From JAGDZR01 sp049115695 (GTDB taxonomy: Bacteria > Bacteroidota > Bacteroidia > Cytophagales > Cyclobacteriaceae): 64,000 nt of DNA. Below the pieces are notes generated by a model. It was given only the letters and a program-made list of their open reading frames with translations. It did not search any database and was not told the DNA's origin. The DNA is taken from positions 36,049-100,048 of the forward strand of contig JAGDZR010000022.1 in NCBI GenBank assembly GCA_049115695.1, read 5' to 3'. The translations under genes and the position numbers were made by a program. Each line of letters opens with the position of its first letter. Position 1 is the stretch's first letter. Shown piece after piece: positions 44,455 to 54,200 of the stretch.

Positions 44455-46820
44455 AAGTCTATTTGGTAACTCAGAACAGGAACAAGTCCGCTGCTGTATC
44501 TTCTGAAAACCAGTTCATTATCGACTGCATTGTAGGAAACTCCATTGGGATTGAAACGATTCGTCGCATTCTGAATGTCTAGTGACAGAACAGATGCAAT
44601 TTTAGCCCCATTTCTTCTATATTGAATACGACCGTCAATCCTGAAGTAAGGATCAACCTGCCCAGCGTTAATAGCGTTACCCAATGGGATATACCTTCCT
44701 TCCGCCAAGGAAGCTGCCTCATCGAACGGGGTGTATCGGTAGCCTCCATTGAACAATACACGGGTTCCAATTTGCAAGGTATTAATTCCTTTTATTTCCC
44801 ACTCTTTGGCAAACGTATAGGTAGAACTGAATTTTGTATTGTAACTACTGCTATACATAGGTCCGTCATTGGCTGAGAAAAGGCTTTCAAAAACAGATCC
44901 GGTCACCAGCATAAAAAAGCCTTTTGAGAAGAATTTCTCTATTGCCAGGTCAACCCCTACATTTTGACCTTCTGCCTCATTATTAAGCGCAAAAGTCGGA
45001 AAACCACTACTGGAATTCATAAGCCAATACTCTTGACTCCCATTAGCCATTGCCGGTATATTATTAAGTTGCTGGTAATATCCCTCCAGATTGATCATCA
45101 TGCTGTTCCCGATTGAAATACGATAACCACCAATCAGGTGATATGCCTGCATTAAACCCAACTCATCATTTGTTGTATTCCCATCTGCGTCTTTATAAAA
45201 GTATGCACCGAGTGGGACGATCTGACTGTGTTTGCCAAGGGCCAGACTCAAGCTGTTTTTAGGATTTATTGCGTATTGAAATGAAACACGTGGATCAATT
45301 CCCCATGAATTGTTCAGCAGCAACCCGATGGTATGGAAGCCTACGTTCATTGTAAACTTCTCGCCCATCCGTTGATTGAGCTGAGTATAAAACTGAACTG
45401 TTTGTGTATTATCCTCTCCATCCAGAGATACACCAAAAACAGCATTCGGATCCAGAGTGCTGGATGAACTACGAGGACTTTCCTGCCTGTAAAAGTCATA
45501 AAATATCTGATTGACCTGAAGACCGGATTTCAGTTTTGTTGTATTGCTAAATTTTTTGTTAAAAGTTAATGATGTAGCTATTCTCCAATCTGCATATTCC
45601 TCAATTCCGTAGTTATAGCGATCATCAACTTCATTTAATGTATCATTCACAAAATACTGATAATTGCCCATCGTCGCTACCACCCACTTTAAGTAAGATG
45701 TCTCATCCAATGTCTTGGTATAAGTCAATCCCAAAGCTCCCATATTGTGTGTTCTGACCCGATCTTCCCATTCACTTGGATAGCGATAATCTCTTTCAGA
45801 TGGATTTGCAACCGGCTGATAATGTTCCTGACTCAAGCCCCCAATCCCGAAAACTGTGAGTACATCTTTCCCATCTCCAAGCAAATAAGTTGTGTTAAAA
45901 CTTAAGTCCTGAAATTCATTAGTGACTCTGGGGCCAACGAGGTAAACTCCCATATTGGTCAGTAGGCCTAGAGTTGAGTATCGATAATTTACCAGGTAGG
46001 ACGATTTCTTATTTTTGATTGGCCCCTCGGCCATGAAATCAAGTCCTAATAATCCAATTTTCGTTCGATATTCCCTATTGGTCAGGTTACCTGCCCGAAA
46101 ATTTACGTCGAAAGCTCCAGAAAGTGCATTTCCGTATTCCGCAGGCATTGCCCCACTTGAAAAGTCTGACTTACTCAACAATTGTGCACTGAATACCGTT
46201 ACTCCTCCTCCTGATGTTCCCGGTCGGGCAAAATGGTTTGGATTTGGAATATCGATTCCTTCTAGTCGCCACAGCATTCCTCTTGATGAGTTTCCTCTAA
46301 TGATAATATCATTCTCAGCCTCATCCTTTCCCTGGCTTACTCCAGGGAATGACAATGCCATTCTTCCAGGATCATTAACACTGGCTGCATACCGCTCTGT
46401 CTCCTCTGGCGAAAAAGACCTTGCACTCACCACAGCCAATTCATTTACAGGTGCGTTGGCAGTCTTATATGCACTGATAACCACCTCACCTGTAGTTATC
46501 ACGGCCTCAATCAATTCAAGATCGAGTACAGCTTCTTGCGCAGAATTCACAATGAGCTCAATTACTTCGGGCTGATAACCCACGTATTGACATTGAAAAG
46601 TGCGCCGACCAACTGGTACATTGCCAATTTCAAAGTACCCATTAATGTCTGCCACTGCTCCTACAGTTTCAGCGACATCAATGACTTTTACGGCCGCCCC
46701 AATCAGCGGCTGACGTGTATCTTTGTCAATAATTCTGCCCTTTACAGTTTGGGTGCCATTCTGACTATGAGCATAACAGACTACCAATAAGGTGAAGAGC
46801 GTAATGAAGATTTTGCGCAT
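44451..46820 (-). CDS. TonB-dependent receptor
   Basis: The 789-residue outer-membrane protein has a signal peptide (IFITLFTLLVVCYAHSQ), a CarboxypepD-regulatory-like domain (about 24-105, KGRIIDKDTRQPLIGAAVKV), a plug (about 125-235, NDIIIRGNSSRGMLWRLEGI) and a barrel of about 550 residues. It has no STN domain and no SusD partner, so it is not of the SusC type and is probably a transporter of iron complexes, peptides or other small compounds. The bestrophin-like gene lies 26 bases upstream on the same strand. Confidence 0.9.
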   Translation of the reverse strand: MRKIFITLFTLLVVCYAHSQNGTQTVKGRIIDKDTRQPLIGAAVKVIDVAETVGAVADINGYFEIGNVPVGRRTFQCQYVGYQPEVIELIVNSAQEAVLDLELIEAVITTGEVVISAYKTANAPVNELAVVSARSFSPEETERYAASVNDPGRMALSFPGVSQGKDEAENDIIIRGNSSRGMLWRLEGIDIPNPNHFARPGTSGGGVTVFSAQLLSKSDFSSGAMPAEYGNALSGAFDVNFRAGNLTNREYRTKIGLLGLDFMAEGPIKNKKSSYLVNYRYSTLGLLTNMGVYLVGPRVTNEFQDLSFNTTYLLGDGKDVLTVFGIGGLSQEHYQPVANPSERDYRYPSEWEDRVRTHNMGALGLTYTKTLDETSYLKWVVATMGNYQYFVNDTLNEVDDRYNYGIEEYADWRIATSLTFNKKFSNTTKLKSGLQVNQIFYDFYRQESPRSSSSTLDPNAVFGVSLDGEDNTQTVQFYTQLNQRMGEKFTMNVGFHTIGLLLNNSWGIDPRVSFQYAINPKNSLSLALGKHSQIVPLGAYFYKDADGNTTNDELGLMQAYHLIGGYRISIGNSMMINLEGYYQQLNNIPAMANGSQEYWLMNSSSGFPTFALNNEAEGQNVGVDLAIEKFFSKGFFMLVTGSVFESLFSANDGPMYSSSYNTKFSSTYTFAKEWEIKGINTLQIGTRVLFNGGYRYTPFDEAASLAEGRYIPLGNAINAGQVDPYFRIDGRIQYRRNGAKIASVLSLDIQNATNRFNPNGVSYNAVDNELVFRRYSSGLVPVLSYQIDF

Positions 46821-46846
46821 TTTGGGGTAATTGCTGGTTTAGATTA

Positions 46847-47674
46847 TTATGCTTGTAACTCCTTGTCCTGTCCATGCGAAACCAAATGGTTTGCATCTAG
46901 TTCAAATAGTAAATTATCAAAACGTTCAGTTTCCATTTTGATATCATCTTCGCCAATCCCATCAAAAGGATCTTCCATGTGTTCCTGAATATTGGTAAGA
47001 CTGATTAGAATAAAAGTATAAACTGCCGGTATCATATATGTCATAGCCGGAAAAGTAAAGACCTCAATAGTCGATGCGAAAAATGGTGAAAAGAGAATTG
47101 GAAAAGTGTAAATAAATGCCTTGCTGTATGTTCGCAGGGTTATAGGGGTTCTATATTCTCTGATAATTTTCAAGTTTTCAAAATCAACAAGCATCATACT
47201 CACGTACTCATTAATCCTTGAGATTTCAGAACTAATCACCACACCTCGCATATTTTGAAGCGTCTCTGATAAAAATGAAAACGAATTATATACACCGAAT
47301 TCAGTATTTTCATAATCGCTCCTTACCAAATAGTTCTCAACAGACACCCAAACATTGTTAACCTTTTGACCTACATCAACTAACAAATCATGTTCGGCTG
47401 GCCCATTTTCGCCCCAATGCTTTACAGCCAAAAACAACGCAACCAAATGTCCTTTAATTCCAGCCAGACTTTGCAGCGCCTCTTCTCTTCTTTGGTAAGC
47501 TGTATTAATAGCAAAAACAATGGGGAACACGATGGCTATTGAAACCATTGAAAGTTGCATATCAGCCATAACTTTCATTCTGATACACAAATATGTAGCA
47601 GAAACAGAGAGAACTGTTATCACAATGGTTTTGTAATTGATAATTACTAATAAACTCGCAAAAAACTTAGTCAT
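46847..47674 (-). CDS. Bestrophin-like membrane channel
   Basis: The 275-residue protein has two membrane helices near the N-terminus, a central cytoplasmic region and two near residues 185-230, and the motif EHMEDPFDGIGEDDI near the C-terminus, which matches the family's 'EnPFg...D' segment. Bestrophins form pentameric chloride or cation channels, in some members controlled by calcium through the acidic cluster; the acidic residues are present here. The next gene upstream (divergent) encodes an EF-hand protein, which makes calcium control worth considering (inference). Confidence 0.7.
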   Translation of the reverse strand: MTKFFASLLVIINYKTIVITVLSVSATYLCIRMKVMADMQLSMVSIAIVFPIVFAINTAYQRREEALQSLAGIKGHLVALFLAVKHWGENGPAEHDLLVDVGQKVNNVWVSVENYLVRSDYENTEFGVYNSFSFLSETLQNMRGVVISSEISRINEYVSMMLVDFENLKIIREYRTPITLRTYSKAFIYTFPILFSPFFASTIEVFTFPAMTYMIPAVYTFILISLTNIQEHMEDPFDGIGEDDIKMETERFDNLLFELDANHLVSHGQDKELQA

Positions 47675-47810
47675 CGTGCAATTGAATCAAATGGTGGAAT
47701 GGCCGGATAATTTATAAAGAATTAGATTAATTCTTTATATACTAAAGCCGAGGGAGTGTTTTTTTTCATATTGCGTTTCATTATTAAATAGAATGGACTA
47801 ATATTCGCAC

Positions 47811-48371
47811 ATGTTATCCGAGGTACAACGCAAAAAGCTCACTCATTTCTTCAATATTCTGGACCATAATGGCAATGGGGTCTTACAGTTGGATGATTTT
47901 ACAGATGTTGGTGAAAATTTGTGTATTACGCTAGGTTTTAAGGTAGATACTCCAGAACACGCAAGCGTAATTAACCAGTCCAAAAAATTATTTCATCGGC
48001 TAATTGGAGACATCAAGAAAAACTCAGACTGGAATATTCGATTAAATGAATGGTTAGAGTTTTTTGACCGTGAGGTACTCAATGCCGGAGATTATTCTGT
48101 CCTCAAATATTATATCAAATTAACAACCAAGTACCTTTTTGATCTCTACGATCAAGATAAAGATGGCAATATATGTATTGAGGAATACATTGATATGTTT
48201 ACGATATATCGGATTGATGTAAAGTACTCGGCTAGAAGCTTTTTAAGATTAGACTCTGACAACAATGAGTACATCAGTAAAACAGAGCTTGTCAATGCAG
48301 TAGCAGACTTCTTTGTTACTTCTGATGAAGAAGCTGATGGTAACTGGATTTTTGGCAACTGGGACTACTAA
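47811..48371 (+). CDS. EF-hand calcium-binding protein
   Basis: The 186-residue protein resembles sarcoplasmic calcium-binding proteins: EF-hand 1 DHNGNGVLQLDDF (about 17-29), a degenerate second site near 70-85, EF-hand 3 DQDKDGNICIEEY (about 114-126) and EF-hand 4 DSDNNEYISKTEL (about 148-160). No signal peptide is seen, so it is probably cytoplasmic. Its convergent neighbour is a paralogue. It lies divergently from the bestrophin-like gene (136-base gap). Confidence 0.9.
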   Translation: MLSEVQRKKLTHFFNILDHNGNGVLQLDDFTDVGENLCITLGFKVDTPEHASVINQSKKLFHRLIGDIKKNSDWNIRLNEWLEFFDREVLNAGDYSVLKYYIKLTTKYLFDLYDQDKDGNICIEEYIDMFTIYRIDVKYSARSFLRLDSDNNEYISKTELVNAVADFFVTSDEEADGNWIFGNWDY

Positions 48372-48940
48372 GCCATTTCCTGTATCATATTCCAATTACC
48401 AAACACCCAATTTCCTTTGTCGCTTTGATCGTCTGATATTAAGAACGTAATAATTGCTTTCGTTATTTCAGCTTTTGATAGCCGATTATCTCCATTTAAA
48501 TCCATATTAACGAAGGATTTGGCCGAAAAGCGAATATCTATTCCATAAACCAAAAACATGTCGGTATACTCTTCAATAGAAATATATCCGTCATCATTTT
48601 CATCGAATAAGTCAAACAAAAAGCCTATGATTAGATTTACATATTGATTAAGTCTTTCTTTATCCCCCGACTCAATTATTTCTCTATCAAAGAAAACCAG
48701 CCATTCTGCCAACGAAATCACATTACCGTTTGGAGAAATATCCCCCAGCAATTTTTCGAACACATAACATGACTTACTATTTAAAAAACGATGATACTTA
48801 CTGTTGATCGGCTGCCCAATATTTTCACAAATATTCACAGCGATTTCGGTGAAATCCTCCATCTGGATTACACCATTTTTGTTTTCGTCTAACAAGGAGA
48901 AAAAGTAGGTCAGTTTTCTCTCCTGAAATTCACTCAACAT
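48368..48940 (-). CDS. EF-hand calcium-binding protein, paralogue
   Basis: The 190-residue protein shares layout and many positions with the previous gene (MLSE start, KLT, FFSLLDENKNGVIQMEDF, LAEWLVFFDREI, LFDENDDGYISIEEYTDMF, MDLNGDNRLSKAEI, GNWVFGNWN near the end). Sites 1, 3 and 4 keep the acidic ligands; site 2 is degenerate. The two genes are tail to tail with stops overlapping by 4 bases. The downstream part of the intergenic region on its 5' side (48941-49189) is AT-rich without a gene. Confidence 0.9.
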   Translation of the reverse strand: MLSEFQERKLTYFFSLLDENKNGVIQMEDFTEIAVNICENIGQPINSKYHRFLNSKSCYVFEKLLGDISPNGNVISLAEWLVFFDREIIESGDKERLNQYVNLIIGFLFDLFDENDDGYISIEEYTDMFLVYGIDIRFSAKSFVNMDLNGDNRLSKAEITKAIITFLISDDQSDKGNWVFGNWNMIQEMA

Positions 48941-49189
48941 AGTCTATTGCGCTAGCTCTTAATCAATATTAACTTCTAAATGTAACCATATTCACTGACT
49001 ATAGAGCAAGTTTCTTTGACAGTAAGTTTTTGAAAATGAGAGCATTGCACAATAAAAAGAAAGAATAGAATATTTTTGATTTATAAGGTTGAATTAGCGG
49101 TTAGAAAGCCTAATTGAACATTTTGATTCTCATCCTTCTTCTGATTTATTTAGGAAATAATTATATTAACTATCTAACCAAAAAAGACA

Positions 49190-49354
49190 ATGCTTAAACC
49201 CACTCTATACGTTCTGGGAGGTGTCTCTATTGCACTAAGTATCTACTTGTTAGACCAAGGTGAACATGGGACATCCGGCCTAATGTTATTATCATTCGGA
49301 ATGATCAGCTTAATGGTCGCGCTGGTTATCCGATACAAAAAGAATCGGACTTGA
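49190..49354 (+). CDS. Small 54-residue membrane protein
   Basis: The 54-residue open frame starts MLKPTLYVLGGVSIALSIYL and ends in a basic tail RYKKNRT. It has two hydrophobic segments (about 5-20 and 29-47) separated by a short charged loop, so it is a hairpin-like inner-membrane protein. No family recognised. An ATG with a purine-rich AAAAAAGACA just upstream supports translation. It is too small to be sure it is expressed. Confidence 0.5.
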   Translation: MLKPTLYVLGGVSIALSIYLLDQGEHGTSGLMLLSFGMISLMVALVIRYKKNRT

Positions 49355-49427
49355 TTGTTACCTACGTAACACTGGTTGCATAAGGAAGGGCTAATTATCG
49401 TTATAATTGTCTCTTCAATATTTTATT

Positions 49428-49823
49428 ATGATAAGAAACTCCATGCAAGTCATCTCAATTCTAATCGTTCTCTTTTCTTGTAGTTCAACTACCAATCAGC
49501 AGGGACCTCAGGTACTTGAATCTGATCAATTTGAACTGCAAATGAAAAATGAGGGAGTTCAACTCATTGATGTTCGCACCCCCAATGAGTACAATCAGGG
49601 ACATTTACCAAATGCCATATTGCTCGACTATTCAGGGGGTCAATTACAGAAAAGTCTGGATAAATTAGATAAAGACAAACCTGTAATGGTGTATTGTGCA
49701 GTTGGTGGACGAAGTGGTAGAGCAGCCAAATTATTATCTGAAAGTGGATTCAAGGTTGTCTACGATTTGCAAGGAGGAATCAGGGATTGGACGTCACAAG
49801 GCAAAAAAGTGATTCTCGATTAA
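49428..49823 (+). CDS. Rhodanese-domain lipoprotein
   Basis: The 131-residue product has a lipoprotein signal (VISILIVLFSCSS) and one rhodanese domain (about 32-130) with IDVRTPNEYNQGHLPNAILL, the catalytic Cys loop VYCAVGGRSGRAAKLL and the WTSQG end. It may transfer sulfur or carry a persulfide in the periplasm. The ATG at 49428 is preferred over an upstream TTG because it places the signal first. Confidence 0.88.
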   Translation: MIRNSMQVISILIVLFSCSSTTNQQGPQVLESDQFELQMKNEGVQLIDVRTPNEYNQGHLPNAILLDYSGGQLQKSLDKLDKDKPVMVYCAVGGRSGRAAKLLSESGFKVVYDLQGGIRDWTSQGKKVILD

Positions 49824-49939
49824 CTGAAATATTTCAACTGTAACTGCAATAATTCCTGTTTATGAACAGTTAGTACATATAATAGCAAGAGAAAAATAAC
49901 TTTACCACCGTAATTTTAGTTTCAACTAAATTTTCAATA

Positions 49940-50473
49940 ATGAAGAAGTTATTCTTGATCATTGTAGGATTAATCGCATTAAATGGTTCATCTATCGCCC
50001 AAGAGTCTGTCTCAGTAGGCAGAACTTTGGATCAACTCACCTTTACCTGGGACAATGAGGCTATAAGCCTGAGTACATATGAGGGGTTGCGAAAATTTTG
50101 TCAAGACGAAACTTATAGAGTTGATGTCATTCAATTGCTCAATGAAATTCATCACTATGATTCGATTCTTTACCAAAGAGCGCTTGTAGCAAAGACCAAA
50201 TCTAGCGATCGAGAAATTGTAAAACTCATTCATGAGATAGAGTCGTTCGAAGAAGAATATTCTTCTAAAAAATTCATTCATTTTTTACATCAGGAATGTA
50301 ACGCACAAAAGAGTCTTGAAAAGGACTCTGACAATCTCAAAAGAGACATTGGTCAAGACTCATACGATAGTCAGGTGTATTTAATTGAGGTGGAAATCCA
50401 GCGCTATGTAAAGCATGTTACTAAACGGGTTGACTCAATTAAAAAACACATCAATCACCTACACGTCAAATAA
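49940..50473 (+). CDS. Secreted protein of unknown function, helical
   Basis: The 177-residue protein has a signal peptide (LFLIIVGLIALNGSSIAQ) and a highly helical, charged mature region with two cysteines (RKFCQDE and HQECNAQ), ending in SIKKHINHLHVK. It resembles no family I can name. Its 3' end overlaps the convergent SRAP gene by 15 bases. Confidence 0.55.
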   Translation: MKKLFLIIVGLIALNGSSIAQESVSVGRTLDQLTFTWDNEAISLSTYEGLRKFCQDETYRVDVIQLLNEIHHYDSILYQRALVAKTKSSDREIVKLIHEIESFEEEYSSKKFIHFLHQECNAQKSLEKDSDNLKRDIGQDSYDSQVYLIEVEIQRYVKHVTKRVDSIKKHINHLHVK

Positions 50474-51247
50474 GGATAACTGCTCATTATCTGAGTCAAT
50501 ACCTACTCTTTCTATTCTTTTAGGAATATTCCCTGTATACAGCTTTCCTCGTATTGGCATAACCCTGTAAGCGTCCATTTCCGATTGATCAAATGGCTCA
50601 AATACGTGTTCAACTTCTTTTTCATCAACCTCCTCATTTGTCATCCATAGCGCTTCACTATCTCGTGTCAGGATTACAGGCATTCTTGGGCTTTTAAGTT
50701 TTGGATTGTTGTGAATATCCGACATCATGTCGTTTGCACGTGTCGTGACAATACTCAAGGTCCGTCTAACATTACCTTCTAGTCTATCTATCCTTTCTTG
50801 CCACAGACCTGCTAATGCCATGGGTGATCCATTCTTCAGGGAAATATAATATGGCTGAACTTTGCCGTTTTTATGATGGTGTTCAAAAAAGCCATCAATC
50901 AACACCAAGCATCGTTTGAACCGAGCAGCTTCTTCGAATGAAGGTTTTTCAAAAATTGTTTCGCATTTGGCATTCAGTGTTTTGTTGGATATTTCAATCA
51001 CGTTCCTTGTTCCCTTAACCCAAGGTGGTATTAACCCCCAACTATAAAAATCCAATTTTCCCGAATCGTTTGGGATTACAGGAACATTGGGATGTTCAAA
51101 ACCAGAAGTATGCCAGACAGGCCTATCAGTTCCTTTATCTATTCCCATAAGCATTCGATTTAGCTCATCCAGGTCATAACCGACCTCTTCAAACCTCTTG
51201 GCATAGGTCTGTTGCTTTTTGGTCATATATGTTATGTCGTAGCACAT
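50459..51247 (-). CDS. SRAP-domain protein (YedK/HMCES-like abasic-site shield)
   Basis: SRAP proteins form a covalent thiazolidine link with abasic sites in single-stranded DNA through their N-terminal Cys. Residue 2 is Cys (MCYDITY), as needed after Met removal. Other marks are LNAKCETIF, RCLVLIDGFFEHHHKNG (the Glu of the usual GFYEW), PMALAGLWQE and LSIVTTRANDMM with the IH...PRMPVIL segment. The 262-residue length matches the family. A transcription terminator of the upstream giant gene ends immediately before its ATG. Confidence 0.92.
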   Translation of the reverse strand: MCYDITYMTKKQQTYAKRFEEVGYDLDELNRMLMGIDKGTDRPVWHTSGFEHPNVPVIPNDSGKLDFYSWGLIPPWVKGTRNVIEISNKTLNAKCETIFEKPSFEEAARFKRCLVLIDGFFEHHHKNGKVQPYYISLKNGSPMALAGLWQERIDRLEGNVRRTLSIVTTRANDMMSDIHNNPKLKSPRMPVILTRDSEALWMTNEEVDEKEVEHVFEPFDQSEMDAYRVMPIRGKLYTGNIPKRIERVGIDSDNEQLSLFDV

Positions 51248-51273
51248 AAAAAAAGCCAGATCTCTCTGGCTTT
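51248..51273 (-). terminator. Intrinsic terminator of the giant gene
   Basis: A 9-bp stem (51252-51260 with 51265-51273) with a four-base loop is followed on the minus strand by seven Ts (plus positions 51248-51254). It begins 5 bases after the giant gene's stop (51279) and abuts the ATG of the SRAP gene. Confidence 0.85.
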
Positions 51274-51278
51274 AATTC

Positions 51279-54200
51279 TTATCTGTGAATGATAATCACC
51301 CTGGTAGGTTCCCAGTCAAATATCTCACTTGACATTTGAAGGATGTAAACACCATTAGGCAATTGCTCCGTTGGAATTTCATATTCGAGTGTTTTTCTGT
51401 TAATAATACCCGATTTCATCTGCTTACCGGATTGATCAATTAACTTCCAACTCACCTCATTTCCTATTGGCTTCTCAAATTTCACCCTGAAATGTTTATC
51501 CGTCGGATTTGGATAAAGATCGAAAGTTTCATTTTTACTCAAATAATCAATACTTGTAACTGTGTTCTCCTTGCCAGATATATCGGCAAAGGCAACCTGA
51601 TAGATTTCACGTGTAACTTCATTTTGGACTATCGCAACAATCCTCAAAGATTCAAGATTCAATACTGCATCCAAGGTCCACTCAACAGTTTGCTCAAATC
51701 GATCTCCTTGAATCACCGCTCCTTTCTTCACATATTCATCTTCATCCAGTAACATCTTTCTCATCACATTGAAGATGGTATCAGAAGCCTTATAATTTCC
51801 AACTTCAATTCCAGTGATATACTTTTCAACTACAAAGAATCTAAATGCTAATTCAGTGTTTTCGGGCAAATCAACCAATGAAGTAAACGTTCCTGTTATT
51901 TCCAATTTATCAGTTTCTTGAGCCATTTCGCCACCAAGTAAGATGTCAAATCCAGGTTCAATCAACTCAGCCTTGTTTAGCTCAAATTGATTCCATCCCA
52001 GCACCCTGTCGGCAGTTCGTTCTGCATCACCAATCTTTTCTATCACTTTACCATCCAGTACTGATGTTGGTACAGCCGAAATACCATAAAAACTACCCCT
52101 AGCAGAAGGATCAACTTCATTTCTCTCAAAAATTGGATCATCTCTGAACAACTCTCCATCCAAATCTGTGAAGTAATTAATCCAAACTGCTCCCTCACCT
52201 AACTTCAGGAATCTATCCTGAGTAATTGAGTCAGCTTTCAGACTGTTGCCACTTAGAATAGAAGAGAACGATTCAAACAACACTACCTTCTGACGATCAT
52301 AAATTCTGAAGTTATCAAAAGCAAAACCTTCAAGTGAGTTACCGTTCTCATCTATCTTTTCAGCTGGTCTAGAACCAAGTGCAAACCTGAATCTCACATC
52401 ATTCCATTCTTCTTTTGGAATCACATATTGACCATTATTATCCTTGAAATCAATCTTATGCGATGCATACAACCAATCCCCTCGCGTATCTGTATTCCAA
52501 CCGTTCTGAGTTGGATTGTATGATATTTTATCATTGGCATCATAGTTACCAGGGTTCCCAGGAACTCCTTCGAATGTATACCAGTTGATTCCAGAATTAC
52601 CATCGAAGAAATTGTATTCTCCGATCGTACCCCACGTTGCTCCATCATCAATTGAATATTGCAGCACAACTCCATCAGACAAAACAAGGTCAGAATTGTA
52701 GTTAAAACTCAATGAAGGTTTATCTAGTTGAGATAAATCATAGCTAGGTGAGTACACGAATGAATGTTCAGCATAGGTGTTATCCTCTCCTTTACTAGCA
52801 TATGCCCCGTCAAGGTTAGTCACCCAAGCCGATTCGCCATTGATTGTTGCACCGACTGTAAGTCCCTGTTCCCAGGTAGAGTATCTCAAAACTCCTCTTG
52901 ATTGTAAGTCTTCATCCAAATATCCTATACCATCGTAAAATCCATCTGTACTTACTGAGTCTGTGAACCAGCCTTCTCCGTTCTCATTGAAATCATGAAT
53001 GATACCAACCTGTGGATCAACTGGAATGTAATCCAGTATATTGAAAGACCTGGTAATCGAACTGTCACACGACACATTTGACTGTAGATAGAAATTAGCT
53101 GAATAAACACCTGGATCATCAAAGCTGATTTCAAAGTCACTTAGGTGGCTTTCTGATCTATTCTCAGTAGAGAACTCATTGCCATCCGCATCTTGTATCG
53201 TAAATCTCATATTAGCAAGGGATGAGAATGATGTTAAACCAACCTCATCAAATATGAAGCGCGTAGTTTCATCAACAGAGACGTTTTCCCATCGGAATTG
53301 TGGTACTGGAATAACACCAATTTCTTTGGTTTCCTCCGCTTCCCACTTACAACCCGTAAAGTTATTTTCTACAATTACATTGATAGTTGCTAATCCTCCG
53401 CCCAATCCAAAGTCGGTATCCAATACAGTGATTTTATTACCAAACTGGTCCTCGACTGATTTCTGGCCTAGCGCTTCGGTGCTTATTGTCCATGAAAACG
53501 TTGCATCACTGTTCGGCATATTGACAAGATTCACATCAAAATCAATTGTATCTGCGGCACAAGCTTTATTCGTAATCACAAAACCCTCGTCCGCTATGAC
53601 TCCTTTGGTTTCAAGTTGAGGTTTCGGTCGAACATTGATCACATTCTCCACAGTGCTAGTACAACCAAACTCATCTGTATGAGTAAATGTCACGGTATAG
53701 TCATTAGCAGGAGCGAAATCCTGAATATTATCGCTTGTCTCACTGAGATTTCTTCTGGCAATTTTTGGACTGAACTCGGCAACTGCGTCTAGATCAGACA
53801 GTATTCCTACTTGTAGTTCATTTCTATCCTCATCATATAATCTGAAATCAGATGACTGTCCTTTTTGTCCAATACTAGCACCATCAAACACAGTAAATCC
53901 TACCATTTTAAACTGTCTATCCTTGAATACCTGTAACTCCTCGTTCAAACAAGTGTAGAAGGTATCTACCACAGTGTCGTCAATTCTGAAATCGATCCAA
54001 GGATATGGATTTACAACAATGTTGATAACTGAATCTGTATTAACACAGCCCTTCACATCCGTATACTCGAAATATATGTTTCTGGCTGTTGGCTCTCCTC
54101 CAATTGTCTTGGCGAGCGAATCACTCAGGTGTAATACATCCAGATCTAATGTGGCCGTTTCATCTCCATTGTCTGTAAGACCCGTTCCCACCTGACCGAA

